Origin: a virus
Strand: one strand, 5' to 3'
Virus record (IMG/VR): IMGVR_UViG_3300034167_000034
Span: 1-35,351 of that record
DNA: 35,351 nt
In this document: positions 23,131 through 30,201 of the stretch, piece by piece
Layout of the letters: every line of letters starts with the position of its first letter
How positions within the stretch are numbered: position 1 is the stretch's first letter
Translations under genes and position numbers: made by a program
The notes under the pieces: generated by a model
Database searches by the model: none
What the model was told of the DNA's origin: nothing
The model's input: the letters and a program-made list of their open reading frames with translations, nothing else

Positions 23131-23427
23131 ATGAGTGCATTAATTAATGTTAGTTTAAGAGTTGACAAATTACCAAAAGAAAAATTTGTATCAGGAAAAG
23201 ATGGTGCAGTTTATTACAACTTTACAATTGGAGTAAATGACGAATCAAACCAATGGGGGCAAAATGTTTCTTTAACAGATAGTCAAACAAAAGAAGAAAG
23301 AGAAGCAAAGAAGCCTAAAACGTATTTAGGAAATGGAAATGTAATCTGGACAAATGGAACTATATCAGTTGCTGATAAAAAAGCAGAAGTAACTAAAGAA
23401 GAAATCGCTTCAGATTTACCTTTCTAA
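23131..23427 (+). CDS. SSB-like single-strand DNA-binding protein
   Basis: 98-aa OB-fold protein. Strands INVSLRVDKLPKEKF, AVYYNFTIGVNDESNQWGQN and NVIWTNGTISV fit a small SSB. The very end is DLPF, the acidic-hydrophobic tip by which SSBs contact partner proteins. It sits just after the ERF gene and before a terminator. Shorter than bacterial SSB, in line with phage forms. Confidence 0.8.
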   Translation: MSALINVSLRVDKLPKEKFVSGKDGAVYYNFTIGVNDESNQWGQNVSLTDSQTKEEREAKKPKTYLGNGNVIWTNGTISVADKKAEVTKEEIASDLPF

Positions 23428-23470
23428 TTAATTATTAATTTAGGGATTAGTCTACCTAAAATTATACTCA

Positions 23471-23498
23471 AAAGGGAATGTAAAAGTTCCCTTTTTTT
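23471..23498 (+). terminator. Terminator or attenuator before the PAPS-reductase-like gene
   Basis: AAAGGGAA (23471-23478) pairs with TTCCCTTT (23487-23494) around an 8-base loop, followed by seven T. The next start codon is only 15 bases downstream and there is no room for a promoter, so genes beyond must depend on read-through or antitermination. Confidence 0.82.
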
Positions 23499-23512
23499 AA
23501 ACAAACAAACAA

Positions 23513-24358
23513 ATGAAAACAGTAAATAGCATATCAGGTGGTAAAACATCATCTTATTTAGCAAAACATTATCCAGCAGATATAAATATATTTTCATTAG
23601 TACGTATTGATGATAAAGATAATTTATGGATGAAAGGTAAAGATGAAAAAACAAGGCAAATAGTTTCTGATAAGTTAGGAATTGAATTTATAGGTACTGC
23701 TGAAATGGATGAAATTATATATACTATTTTAGATTTAGAGCAATTTATAGGTCAAGAAATAACTTGGGTAACAGGTAAATCATTTGAAGAAGTAATTAAA
23801 CAAAATTATGGTTATTTACCTAATAAAATGACAAGGTATTGTACTGTAGAAATGAAATTAAAACCTATTTTTAATTGGTTACAAGAAAATACAGAGCTAC
23901 CTGTAGAAATGAGAATAGGATTTAGACCAAATGAAATTTCAAGAGCAGAAACAGTTTTAAAACGTGCTGATGAAAATGGAATAGAATTTTTTAATACAAT
24001 TATTGGTAAAAGAAAAACACAAAACAAATGGGGTTTAGTACCATATAGAAAAGTTACATTTCCATTAATTGCAAATAATATTCAAAAAGATGTAATTTAT
24101 AATTATTGGAATGATAAAAATGTTAGATTTGCATACAGAAATAATTGTGTAGGATGTGTTAATAGACAACCTTTAATGATTTCACATATGGCAAGTAAAG
24201 ACATAGATAAGGTTAAATGGTTTGACAAACAAGAACAAATAACAGGAAACAGATTTTTATCAGATGTTTCATTTAATCAAATATTAAAATTTGGAACCCA
24301 AGCAAGTTTTTTTGATGATGATTTTAATGAATGTGATTCTGGATTCTGTGGAATATAA
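23513..24358 (+). CDS. PAPS reductase / DndC-like ATP pyrophosphatase family protein
   Basis: 281-aa protein with the PP-loop SISGGKTS (6-13) at the N-terminus, which binds ATP or PAPS. NKMTRYCTVEMKLKPI (105-120) matches the R-x-CT-x(2-3)-LK-x-P motif of this superfamily. Five cysteines, Cys110, Cys212/Cys215 (CVGC), Cys274 and Cys279, could bind an Fe-S cluster or zinc. Family members reduce PAPS, transfer sulfur to DNA (DndC) or modify tRNA. A phage copy inside a recombination/replication operon may alter phage DNA or nucleotides, but no other modification gene is visible here, so the substrate is unknown. The start follows an ACAAACAAACAA leader. Confidence 0.82.
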   Translation: MKTVNSISGGKTSSYLAKHYPADINIFSLVRIDDKDNLWMKGKDEKTRQIVSDKLGIEFIGTAEMDEIIYTILDLEQFIGQEITWVTGKSFEEVIKQNYGYLPNKMTRYCTVEMKLKPIFNWLQENTELPVEMRIGFRPNEISRAETVLKRADENGIEFFNTIIGKRKTQNKWGLVPYRKVTFPLIANNIQKDVIYNYWNDKNVRFAYRNNCVGCVNRQPLMISHMASKDIDKVKWFDKQEQITGNRFLSDVSFNQILKFGTQASFFDDDFNECDSGFCGI

Positions 24359-24369
24359 CAAACAAACAA

Positions 24370-25218
24370 ATGCAATTAAACAAAGACGAAAAAAGATTAT
24401 TAATGGAAGTTTTTGAAGCAGAATGTTTCATTAATCCATTAGAAAAGATAACACATCCAAAACCAGCTATTTCATTTGGTGTTAAAAGCTACGAAACTAA
24501 AGATGGCAAAATAGAATATCCTACACCAATAGGAACTTATGGTAATTTTAGCTTTGTACAAGCTCCACCTAAAAGTAAAAAAACATTTTTTGTTTCATTA
24601 TTGTCAGCAATATATTTAGCAGACGATTTAGAGCAATTTGGAGGTGATTTAAAGGCAAATAGAGATAATAAGCACCTAATACATTTTGATACTGAACAAG
24701 GCAATTTTCACGCTGCAAACGTATTTAAAAGGCCTATTGATATGACTGGTATAAAAACAGATAAATACCATACTTTAGCATTAAGGCAATTAAGTTTTAA
24801 AGATAGAGTTGAATTTATAGAATATTATCTTTACGATAAACTTGAAGCAAAAGATATAGGATTAGTTATAATTGATGGTATTGCTGATTTATGTAGTGAT
24901 GTAAATAATATTGAAGAATCTAATGCAGTTGTCCAGAAGTTAATGAAATGGTCAAAAGAGTTAAATTGTCACATAGTAACAGTAATACATTCTAACTTTG
25001 GAACAGATAAACCAACTGGCCATTTAGGTTCATTTTTAGAAAAGAAAACAGAAACACAAATACAATTAGAATTAAACACAGTAAATAAAGGATTAGTAAC
25101 CGTAAGTTGTAAACGTTCCAGAAACGCACCATTTGAAAACTTTAGTTTTAAAGTAAATAATTTCGGATTGCCACAAGTTGAAGGAGCATTTTACGACCCA
25201 TTAAAAGATATATTTTAA
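24370..25218 (+). CDS. RecA-like AAA ATPase with atypical P-loop
   Basis: 282-aa ATPase of the RepA/AAA_25-like fold. In place of the usual GxxxxGK(T/S), the P-loop reads APPKSKKT (65-72): the Lys and Thr remain but both glycines are missing. Walker B is GLVIIDG (164-170) followed by ADL, and HIVTVIHSN (201-209) resembles the sensor strand of RecA-like proteins. Such phage proteins act as replicative helicases, loaders or recombination mediators. The neighbours (ERF, SSB, DnaA-like) favour a replication role. Start has an ACAAACAAA leader 12 bases after the PAPS-reductase-like stop. Confidence 0.78.
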   Translation: MQLNKDEKRLLMEVFEAECFINPLEKITHPKPAISFGVKSYETKDGKIEYPTPIGTYGNFSFVQAPPKSKKTFFVSLLSAIYLADDLEQFGGDLKANRDNKHLIHFDTEQGNFHAANVFKRPIDMTGIKTDKYHTLALRQLSFKDRVEFIEYYLYDKLEAKDIGLVIIDGIADLCSDVNNIEESNAVVQKLMKWSKELNCHIVTVIHSNFGTDKPTGHLGSFLEKKTETQIQLELNTVNKGLVTVSCKRSRNAPFENFSFKVNNFGLPQVEGAFYDPLKDIF

Positions 25219-25220
25219 TT

Positions 25221-25403
25221 ATGACACCAAAAGAACAAGCATCACATATTTTTTTACCTTATTATGTTGATTTAATTTTAGGAAAAGAAAAAGCTAAACA
25301 ATGTGCAATATTTACAGTAATTTATATATTAGCAAATATGGAAATATCAGAAACATATAAAGAATATTATCAAGAAGTTTTAGAAGAATTAAAAAAAATG
25401 TAA
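25221..25403 (+). CDS. 60-aa small early protein
   Basis: MTPKEQASHIFLPYYVDLIL then KAKQCAIFTVIYILANMEIS. I associate the MTPKE...KAKQCA layout with small proteins found beside replication genes in Bacteroidetes phages; they have no known role. Helical. Two bases after the ATPase gene. Confidence 0.68.
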   Translation: MTPKEQASHIFLPYYVDLILGKEKAKQCAIFTVIYILANMEISETYKEYYQEVLEELKKM

Positions 25404-25404
25404 T

Positions 25405-25701
25405 ATGAAAACAACAATAAAAAACCATTTAGAAGAATTACAAGTTTCAAACGAAAGAATGTTACTTTATCATTCAGACAATAAAATGTTAATAAGTTTC
25501 TTTAAAGATTTAAAAGAAAAGCTTGTATATTTACAAGAATTAACAGATATGGAAGCAAGATATAATTTAACACCCATAGCTGATTGCATTGAAGAACTAT
25601 TAGAAGTTGATTCTGAATTAACACATATTGATTTTTCAATTCAATTAAAGGAAGTAATTTCTGAAAAGAAAGTAGCAAAAGTAAACGCAAAATTATTTTA
25701 A
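25405..25701 (+). CDS. 98-aa helical protein of unknown function
   Basis: MKTTIKNHLEELQVSNERML, almost entirely alpha-helical with amphipathic segments and no Cys. One base after its neighbour. It could form a coiled-coil dimer. Not recognised. Confidence 0.65.
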   Translation: MKTTIKNHLEELQVSNERMLLYHSDNKMLISFFKDLKEKLVYLQELTDMEARYNLTPIADCIEELLEVDSELTHIDFSIQLKEVISEKKVAKVNAKLF

Positions 25702-25702
25702 T

Positions 25703-25921
25703 ATGGTATTAATCACTTTAGGTTTTATTTTATGTACTGCATTTATAATAGCACAATTTTACGATTGTGATATAATTATAAATCCAATTAAAGGTGTAAT
25801 GCTCGGGGCATTATATAACGATGATGAATTTGATGACGAAACAGAACACACTGTACAAGTTTTAATTTTAGTAATTTCATTTTCATTTATATGGACGACT
25901 TCAAGTGGTTGGAAAATGTAG
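25703..25921 (+). CDS. 72-aa protein with two membrane segments
   Basis: Hydrophobic segments at about 1-18 (MVLITLGFILCTAFIIAQ) and 50-66 (VQVLILVISFSFIWT), with an acidic loop DDEFDDETEH between. Its end overlaps the sigma factor start by 31 bases. An inner-membrane protein of unknown role. Confidence 0.6.
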   Translation: MVLITLGFILCTAFIIAQFYDCDIIINPIKGVMLGALYNDDEFDDETEHTVQVLILVISFSFIWTTSSGWKM

Positions 25922-26433
25922 CAAAACACCACAAAGAATGGATTGAAATAATTCATAAATTTGGTGAATATGATTACGCTGAAGATATAGTACAGGAAAG
26001 TTATATAGCATTGATAAAATATGCTGATGCTTCTAAACTTATTGACGCAAGTGGAAAAGTCAGAAAAGGATATATGTTCTTTACTTTAAAATCTTTGTTC
26101 TTTCAGTTCTACAACAAGAAAATGAAAATAACTAAAGTACCAATAGATGGTTGTTGGGAATTATTTGATGATTCAAACGTAGAAGAACACAAGGCATATA
26201 ATGATATTTGTATGCTTATAGACGATGAATTAGAAAACTGGGGATGGTATGATAAAAAATTATTTAAATTATATCGTGATAGTGATATGTCAATGCGAGA
26301 TATTGCCTCGGAAACTACAATTAGTTTAATTTCTATTTTTCATTCAATTAAGAATTATAAACAAATACTTAAACAAAAATTTCAAAAAGAATATGACGAT
26401 TACGTAAATAATGATTATAATATGATGTACTAA
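25891..26433 (+). CDS. Phage sigma-70-family factor
   Basis: 180-aa protein. Residues about 25-75 resemble sigma region 2 (YDYAEDIVQESYIALIKYAD, then YMFFTLKSLFFQFYNKK), which binds the -10 region and core polymerase. Residues about 122-160 resemble region 4 (KLFKLYRDSDMSMRDIASET, then ISIFHSIKNYKQIL), a helix-turn-helix. An acidic linker joins them. It would redirect host RNA polymerase to phage promoters, probably late ones. The gene overlaps the membrane protein before it by 31 bases, so translation may be coupled. Confidence 0.75.
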   Translation: MDDFKWLENVAKHHKEWIEIIHKFGEYDYAEDIVQESYIALIKYADASKLIDASGKVRKGYMFFTLKSLFFQFYNKKMKITKVPIDGCWELFDDSNVEEHKAYNDICMLIDDELENWGWYDKKLFKLYRDSDMSMRDIASETTISLISIFHSIKNYKQILKQKFQKEYDDYVNNDYNMMY

Positions 26434-26435
26434 TT

Positions 26436-26942
26436 ATGACTAAAGAACAAATTTATCAGAAAGAATATAAATTAAAAAATAAAGAAAAAATTGCTGAATT
26501 AAATAAAAGTTATAGTGAAAGAAACAAAGAAAAAATTGCAAATTATAAAAGACAACATTATTTAGAAAATAAAGAAAAGATTGAAAAATATCGTAATGAT
26601 TGGAGAAATAATAAAGTAAAAATTGATTCTTTATTTAAATTAACTAATAACACAAGAACTTTAATAAAACAATCTTTTAGAAGAAATGGATATTCTAAAA
26701 ATTCTAAAACATATCAAATTTTAGGATGTACATTTGAGGAATTTAAAGAACATTTACAAAATAAATTTACAGAAGGAATGAATTGGAATAATATAGGACA
26801 ATGGCATTTAGACCACATTTATCCTGTATCACTTGCGAAAGATGAAGAAGAACTTATAAAACTTAATCATTATAGTAATTTTCAACCTTTATGGGCAATA
26901 GATAATATTAAAAAATCAAATAAAATAACTAATAACAAATAA
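26436..26942 (+). CDS. Free-standing HNH endonuclease
   Basis: 168-aa nuclease. The N-terminal 60 residues hold three copies of a lysine-rich unit (NKEKIAELNK, NKEKIANYKR, NKEKIEKYRN), a likely DNA-binding arm. The HNH core at about 121-163 has WHLDHIYPVS (Asp126, His127), then NHYSNFQPLW and IDNIKKSNK. It is preceded by two bases after the sigma gene stop and followed by an unrelated gene, and looks like a selfish homing gene rather than part of the operon. Confidence 0.85.
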   Translation: MTKEQIYQKEYKLKNKEKIAELNKSYSERNKEKIANYKRQHYLENKEKIEKYRNDWRNNKVKIDSLFKLTNNTRTLIKQSFRRNGYSKNSKTYQILGCTFEEFKEHLQNKFTEGMNWNNIGQWHLDHIYPVSLAKDEEELIKLNHYSNFQPLWAIDNIKKSNKITNNK

Positions 26943-26944
26943 AA

Positions 26945-27325
26945 ATGGCAAAAAGAAAAGCACAAGGTTTAGGTGATACAATAGAAGCTATCACAGAAGC
27001 AACAGGAATTAAAAAAGTAGTTGAAATGTTTAGCGAAGCAACAGGTATAGATTGTGGCTGCGATGAAAGAAAAGTTAAACTAAATAATTTATTCCCTTAC
27101 AACAGAAATATAAACTGTTTAAATGAATCAGATTATAATAAATTAACAAAGTATTTATCTGCTGAACAAAGCACATTAAATGCAATAGAACAACAAGAAG
27201 TATCAGACATCTATTTTAACGTATTTAACTATCGTTTACAGATAAGTTCTTGTGCAAGTTGTTGGAAAGGTAAGCTTGATGAATTAAGACGGGTTTACAA
27301 CGAATACAAGTCTGATGAAATTTAA
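26945..27325 (+). CDS. 126-aa protein with Cys pairs
   Basis: MAKRKAQGLGDTIEAITEAT leading to ATGIDCGCDERKVKLNNLFP and a later CASCWKGKLDEL. The CGC and CASC pairs could hold a metal. Proteins of this shape recur in Bacteroidetes phages next to nuclease genes; I know no role. Its end overlaps the next gene by 11 bases. Confidence 0.7.
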   Translation: MAKRKAQGLGDTIEAITEATGIKKVVEMFSEATGIDCGCDERKVKLNNLFPYNRNINCLNESDYNKLTKYLSAEQSTLNAIEQQEVSDIYFNVFNYRLQISSCASCWKGKLDELRRVYNEYKSDEI

Positions 27326-27689
27326 CAATGATTTTAGATATGATTTAAAATTTGGACAAGTAGGTGAAGAATTATTAGGTTCTATTTTTACTGATAAAAT
27401 GATTGAAGTAAAAAGAGACAATTGGATAGCAAGAAGTGGTAACATAGCTATTGAATTTGAAAGTAGAGGAAAACCATCTGGGATAAATAAAAGTTTAGCT
27501 GAATATTGGGTATTTATTTTTAGTGGTAAATTTGAAGATGACATTCTTTTAATTATAAAAACTGAAAGATTAAAATCAGTATTTAAAAAATACTATGATA
27601 AAGGAAGCATTAAAAGTATGGGAGATAATAATACATCTAAAGCAGTATTAATTCCAGTAAAAGAAATAACAGACTATAAAAGCTATTAA
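27315..27689 (+). CDS. Putative PD-(D/E)XK-type nuclease
   Basis: 124-aa protein. The order KFGQVGEELL (Glu), MIEVKRD (E-x-K) and AIEFESRGKPSGINKSLAEYW (about 47-67) resembles small restriction-like nucleases seen in phages. Catalytic residues would be the Glu in GEEL, then Glu/Lys of IEVKRD. It may resolve DNA branches or cut host DNA. It begins inside the previous gene. The fold call is my reading of a motif pattern and is moderate. Confidence 0.55.
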   Translation: MKFNNDFRYDLKFGQVGEELLGSIFTDKMIEVKRDNWIARSGNIAIEFESRGKPSGINKSLAEYWVFIFSGKFEDDILLIIKTERLKSVFKKYYDKGSIKSMGDNNTSKAVLIPVKEITDYKSY

Positions 27690-27690
27690 A

Positions 27691-28047
27691 ATGGAAATAA
27701 ACATAATACAACAGGAATATTTAAAATCAGTAATATTAAGTCAGTTACTGTTAGAATCAAATGAAAGTTTAATTTTTACAACACAGTACAAGCAACAGAT
27801 TAAACACAAGATAAATAGTTTAAATAAAGACTTGGAAGAAACAGTAAGAAACGAATTTAAAATAATCTACAATACAGACCCTGAAACAACAACTAATATA
27901 TTAAGAAGTATAGAAGAAATAGTTTCTAAACTGCAAACAAGTACATTAGATGAATTAGTATTTATAAATGCAGTAATAGACAAATACAAAGAAAACGCTG
28001 AATGGTTTAAAGAGTACGGAGAAACAGAATTTTTAAAATTAGACTAA
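27691..28047 (+). CDS. 118-aa helical protein
   Basis: MEINIIQQEYLKSVILSQLL, nearly all helical, with a central KINSLNKDLEETVRNEFKII. Stop overlaps the next start (TAATG). Coding potential clear from length and operon position; function unknown. Confidence 0.65.
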   Translation: MEINIIQQEYLKSVILSQLLLESNESLIFTTQYKQQIKHKINSLNKDLEETVRNEFKIIYNTDPETTTNILRSIEEIVSKLQTSTLDELVFINAVIDKYKENAEWFKEYGETEFLKLD

Positions 28048-28214
28048 TGAAATTAACATACACATCTTACGGAAAAACATCAACAATAGAAACAGAAAAT
28101 GATGACATTGATATTGATGAATTAGGGCAAATGCTTTATAATTTATGTTTAACACAAACTTGGTCACCTGTAATATTAAAATCAATATTTAAAAAGGATG
28201 TTACAAATGGCTAA
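28047..28214 (+). CDS. 55-aa protein
   Basis: MKLTYTSYGKTSTIETENDD then DIDELGQMLYNLCLTQTWSP. The two-strand, then helix layout recalls small phage proteins built around an LGQ helix. It overlaps genes on both sides by a few bases. Function unknown. Confidence 0.6.
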   Translation: MKLTYTSYGKTSTIETENDDIDIDELGQMLYNLCLTQTWSPVILKSIFKKDVTNG

Positions 28215-28470
28215 AAAGCAATTAGAAAAGTATTCTCCAAAAGAAAATGAAATAGAAGCAATGAGATTATGCTGGAAGAATGATTTAGCTTATGTTATAC
28301 AACCAATACAAAACACAAAAATGTATCACGTAATTAAGTTTCAAATATCAGACAACTTAAAGATATATACTTTTGAAATAGATAAAACAAAAATAGAATT
28401 TACAGAATATGAAGCATCTAAAAAGGTTATGGAATTATACACACAACATTCTAAAAGATTTAGTAAATGA
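28207..28470 (+). CDS. 87-aa protein
   Basis: Start chosen at MAKKQLEKYSPKENEIEAMR, since AAGGA lies about 10 bases upstream; an earlier in-frame ATG is at 28198. Alpha/beta, with FQISDNLKIYTFEIDKTKIE. No known motif. It ends four bases into the next gene. Confidence 0.62.
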   Translation: MAKKQLEKYSPKENEIEAMRLCWKNDLAYVIQPIQNTKMYHVIKFQISDNLKIYTFEIDKTKIEFTEYEASKKVMELYTQHSKRFSK

Positions 28471-28655
28471 AAGATAGTATAGTAGAATCAGTTATAGAAC
28501 AATTTAAACAACGTTCTAACGTAGGAATTAATAAATATGGTACTACATTAGATAGAACAGATTTAACACGTTTAGAATGGCTAAATCACGCACAACAAGA
28601 AGCAATGGATATGATATTATATTTAGAAAAATTAAAGCAATATGACACGAAGTAA
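28467..28655 (+). CDS. MazG-like small phage protein
   Basis: 62-aa protein with QFKQRSNVGINKYGTTLDRT followed by LEWLNHAQQEAMDMILYLEK. This KYGTTLxRxDL...WLNHxQxExMDxxLYL pattern occurs in all-alpha nucleotide pyrophosphohydrolase-like (MazG-related) proteins of phages. The acidic residues in EWLNHAQQEAMD could bind a metal. It may act on the nucleotide pool. Too short to be sure of activity. Confidence 0.6.
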   Translation: MKDSIVESVIEQFKQRSNVGINKYGTTLDRTDLTRLEWLNHAQQEAMDMILYLEKLKQYDTK

Positions 28656-28779
28656 ACAATCAGCATTACAAAGAATCCAACGTATAATGAAATTCAATTA
28701 TAATAGAGGATTAAACTCTGAAAGGGTTAATGAAATATATAGAAAAATTATTAATTTAAAATTAAGCAATCAGAAATGA
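28642..28779 (+). CDS. 45-aa basic protein at the operon end
   Basis: MTRSKQSALQRIQRIMKFNY then a Lys/Asn-rich helix. It overlaps the previous gene by 14 bases, and its stop codon is inside the terminator hairpin. Function unknown. Confidence 0.5.
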   Translation: MTRSKQSALQRIQRIMKFNYNRGLNSERVNEIYRKIINLKLSNQK

Positions 28780-28790
28780 TTGTTTTTTTT
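28767..28790 (+). terminator. Terminator of the middle operon
   Basis: CAATCA (28767-28772), a GAAA tetraloop, TGATTG (28777-28782), then eight T. The stop codon TGA of the 45-aa gene forms part of the 3' stem. Confidence 0.87.
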
Positions 28791-28835
28791 TATGTTAATT
28801 TTTTGTTAAAATGTTTTTTATAAACAAATAATGTT

Positions 28836-28843
28836 TACATTTA
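28836..28843 (+). promoter_or_regulatory. Weak promoter candidate after the terminator
   Basis: TACATTTA is one mismatch from TAnnTTTG and lies 31 bases before the next start, after a strong terminator. No -33 TTTG at the right distance. A promoter is needed here for the downstream genes; this is the best candidate. Confidence 0.4.
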
Positions 28844-28873
28844 CAAAATAATAATAACAAACAAATATAAATT

Positions 28874-29005
28874 ATGACAATAGGACAACAAGTAAACTAC
28901 TTTGGTAAGATAGCTGAAGTATTAGAATTTAATAGAACACACGTTTTAATTAAATTTAAAAACGGTAGTAAACTATGCACAACAAAAACAGCATTTAACA
29001 GATAA
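28874..29005 (+). CDS. 43-aa SH3-like small protein
   Basis: MTIGQQVNYFGKIAEVLEFN then RTHVLIKFKNGSKLCTTKTA, four short strands as in a tiny SH3-like barrel. A-rich leader AACAAACAAATA precedes it. Function unknown. Confidence 0.6.
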   Translation: MTIGQQVNYFGKIAEVLEFNRTHVLIKFKNGSKLCTTKTAFNR

Positions 29006-29023
29006 CAATTAAAAACAAACAAA

Positions 29024-29230
29024 ATGGACAAACTACAAATTTTATTCAAATTAGAAACCTGTATAGAGGTTATGAAAACAACTGACAATGTTTATGTACG
29101 TAAACAATTAGAATTAATTGCTAATGCATTAGTAAAAGATTGGAATGAATCAGATGCTTATGCACAACAAATTAGAGAAATATTAAATTATGATGAAACA
29201 ATGAGTAATTTAGATAAAATAAGAATATGA
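29024..29230 (+). CDS. 68-aa helical protein
   Basis: MDKLQILFKLETCIEVMKTT, helical throughout. The leader is AAAACAAACAAA. It overlaps the following gene by four bases. Unknown. Confidence 0.62.
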   Translation: MDKLQILFKLETCIEVMKTTDNVYVRKQLELIANALVKDWNESDAYAQQIREILNYDETMSNLDKIRI

Positions 29231-29430
29231 ATGAAGCTGCATACTTTACAATACAATCTAAAGTACAGGTATTAGATAGGGAATTGTTCCAATACCTTGG
29301 TGAACTAATGTCAGGACAAAGTTTAACATCTGATGACCATTTAAAGATAATGATTGATAGTACAGAAAGAGAATTAGCAACATACGATTACATACTAAAA
29401 CTAATAATAAACAATGGAAACAAAAATTAA
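29227..29430 (+). CDS. 67-aa helical protein
   Basis: MNEAAYFTIQSKVQVLDREL, helical; ends inside the exonuclease start region (17-base overlap). Small partner proteins beside exonucleases sometimes regulate them, but nothing shows this here. Confidence 0.6.
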   Translation: MNEAAYFTIQSKVQVLDRELFQYLGELMSGQSLTSDDHLKIMIDSTERELATYDYILKLIINNGNKN

Positions 29431-30190
29431 AACATTCGACAACAAGATTTGGGATAAGCAAGAACTGATTGATAATATGTATGATGATTCATTCTATTAT
29501 GGTTATCTTGGTAAACAGGCTTTAAGTAGTTCAAGTCTTAAAATGGTACTATCAAGTCCTAAAACGTATAAGTACGTTACAAAGTACGGGCAAAGTGAAA
29601 CACAACCTTTACGTGATGGTAAACTATTCCATACAATGATTTTAGAGCCACATAAAATAGATGAATTAACTATTGTAGATGTAGCAACTAAAGCAGGAAA
29701 AGCATACAAAGAAGCAAAAGCAGAAGGTAAAGAAGTTTACACTACAAATGAGATTAAAGCTGCTGAAAGATTAGCTGATGCAATATTAAGAAACGATGAA
29801 GCAGTACACTATATGTCTAAAGCACAATTTGAGATTCCAGAAATAGCAATGATAAACGGAATACCATTTAGAGCAAAAGCAGATATATTAAAAGACAATA
29901 TGATAGTTGATTTAAAAACTACTACTGGTTTAAATGAATTTAGATATTCAGCTGATAAATACAGTTATGATTTACAAGCATATCTATACAGGGAAATGTT
30001 TAACGTAGATGAATTTGTTTTTGTATGTATAGATAAAGGAAGTTTAGACATTGGAATATTTGAATGTAGTGATGAATTTTATGAGAAAGGAAAACGTAAA
30101 CTTGAACAAGGTATAGATAATTATAAATACTTCTTTGGAGAAGATAGCGATGTAGATTTAAACCAATATGTATTAAGAGGAATACTTTAA
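29414..30190 (+). CDS. PD-(D/E)XK exonuclease (exonuclease VIII / RecE-like)
   Basis: 258-aa nuclease. A conserved N-terminal SSSSLKMVLSSPKTY and DGKLFHTMILEP (GxxxH with His73) lead to the catalytic core: Glu140, RAKADI (Asp157), IVDLKTT (Asp166-x-Lys168) and a later YDLQAYLYREMF (Q-x(3)-Y motif), matching the YqaJ/RecE-like class. It would resect double-strand ends to give the single strands used by the ERF annealase at 22486-23073. The two genes are 6.3 kb apart instead of adjacent, which is unusual for such a pair. Confidence 0.85.
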   Translation: METKIKTFDNKIWDKQELIDNMYDDSFYYGYLGKQALSSSSLKMVLSSPKTYKYVTKYGQSETQPLRDGKLFHTMILEPHKIDELTIVDVATKAGKAYKEAKAEGKEVYTTNEIKAAERLADAILRNDEAVHYMSKAQFEIPEIAMINGIPFRAKADILKDNMIVDLKTTTGLNEFRYSADKYSYDLQAYLYREMFNVDEFVFVCIDKGSLDIGIFECSDEFYEKGKRKLEQGIDNYKYFFGEDSDVDLNQYVLRGIL

Positions 30191-30201
30191 AATAAAACAA
30201 A

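Noticed and set aside
22809-23168. Long minus-strand ORF of 119 aa
   Set aside because: It is antisense to the ERF and SSB-like genes, low complexity and hydrophobic in a way expected from AT-rich complements, with no promoter or leader.
26436-26600. NKEKI repeats as a sign of tandem DNA repeat instability
   Set aside because: Only three units, diverged at DNA level, and typical of lysine-rich arms in this HNH subgroup.
27284-27544. Minus-strand ORF of 86 aa opposite the nuclease gene
   Set aside because: Fully antisense to a well-supported + strand gene, no regulatory signals.
29258-29461. Minus-strand 67-aa ORF
   Set aside because: Antisense to two coupled + strand genes and composed of Leu/Phe runs expected from the complement.
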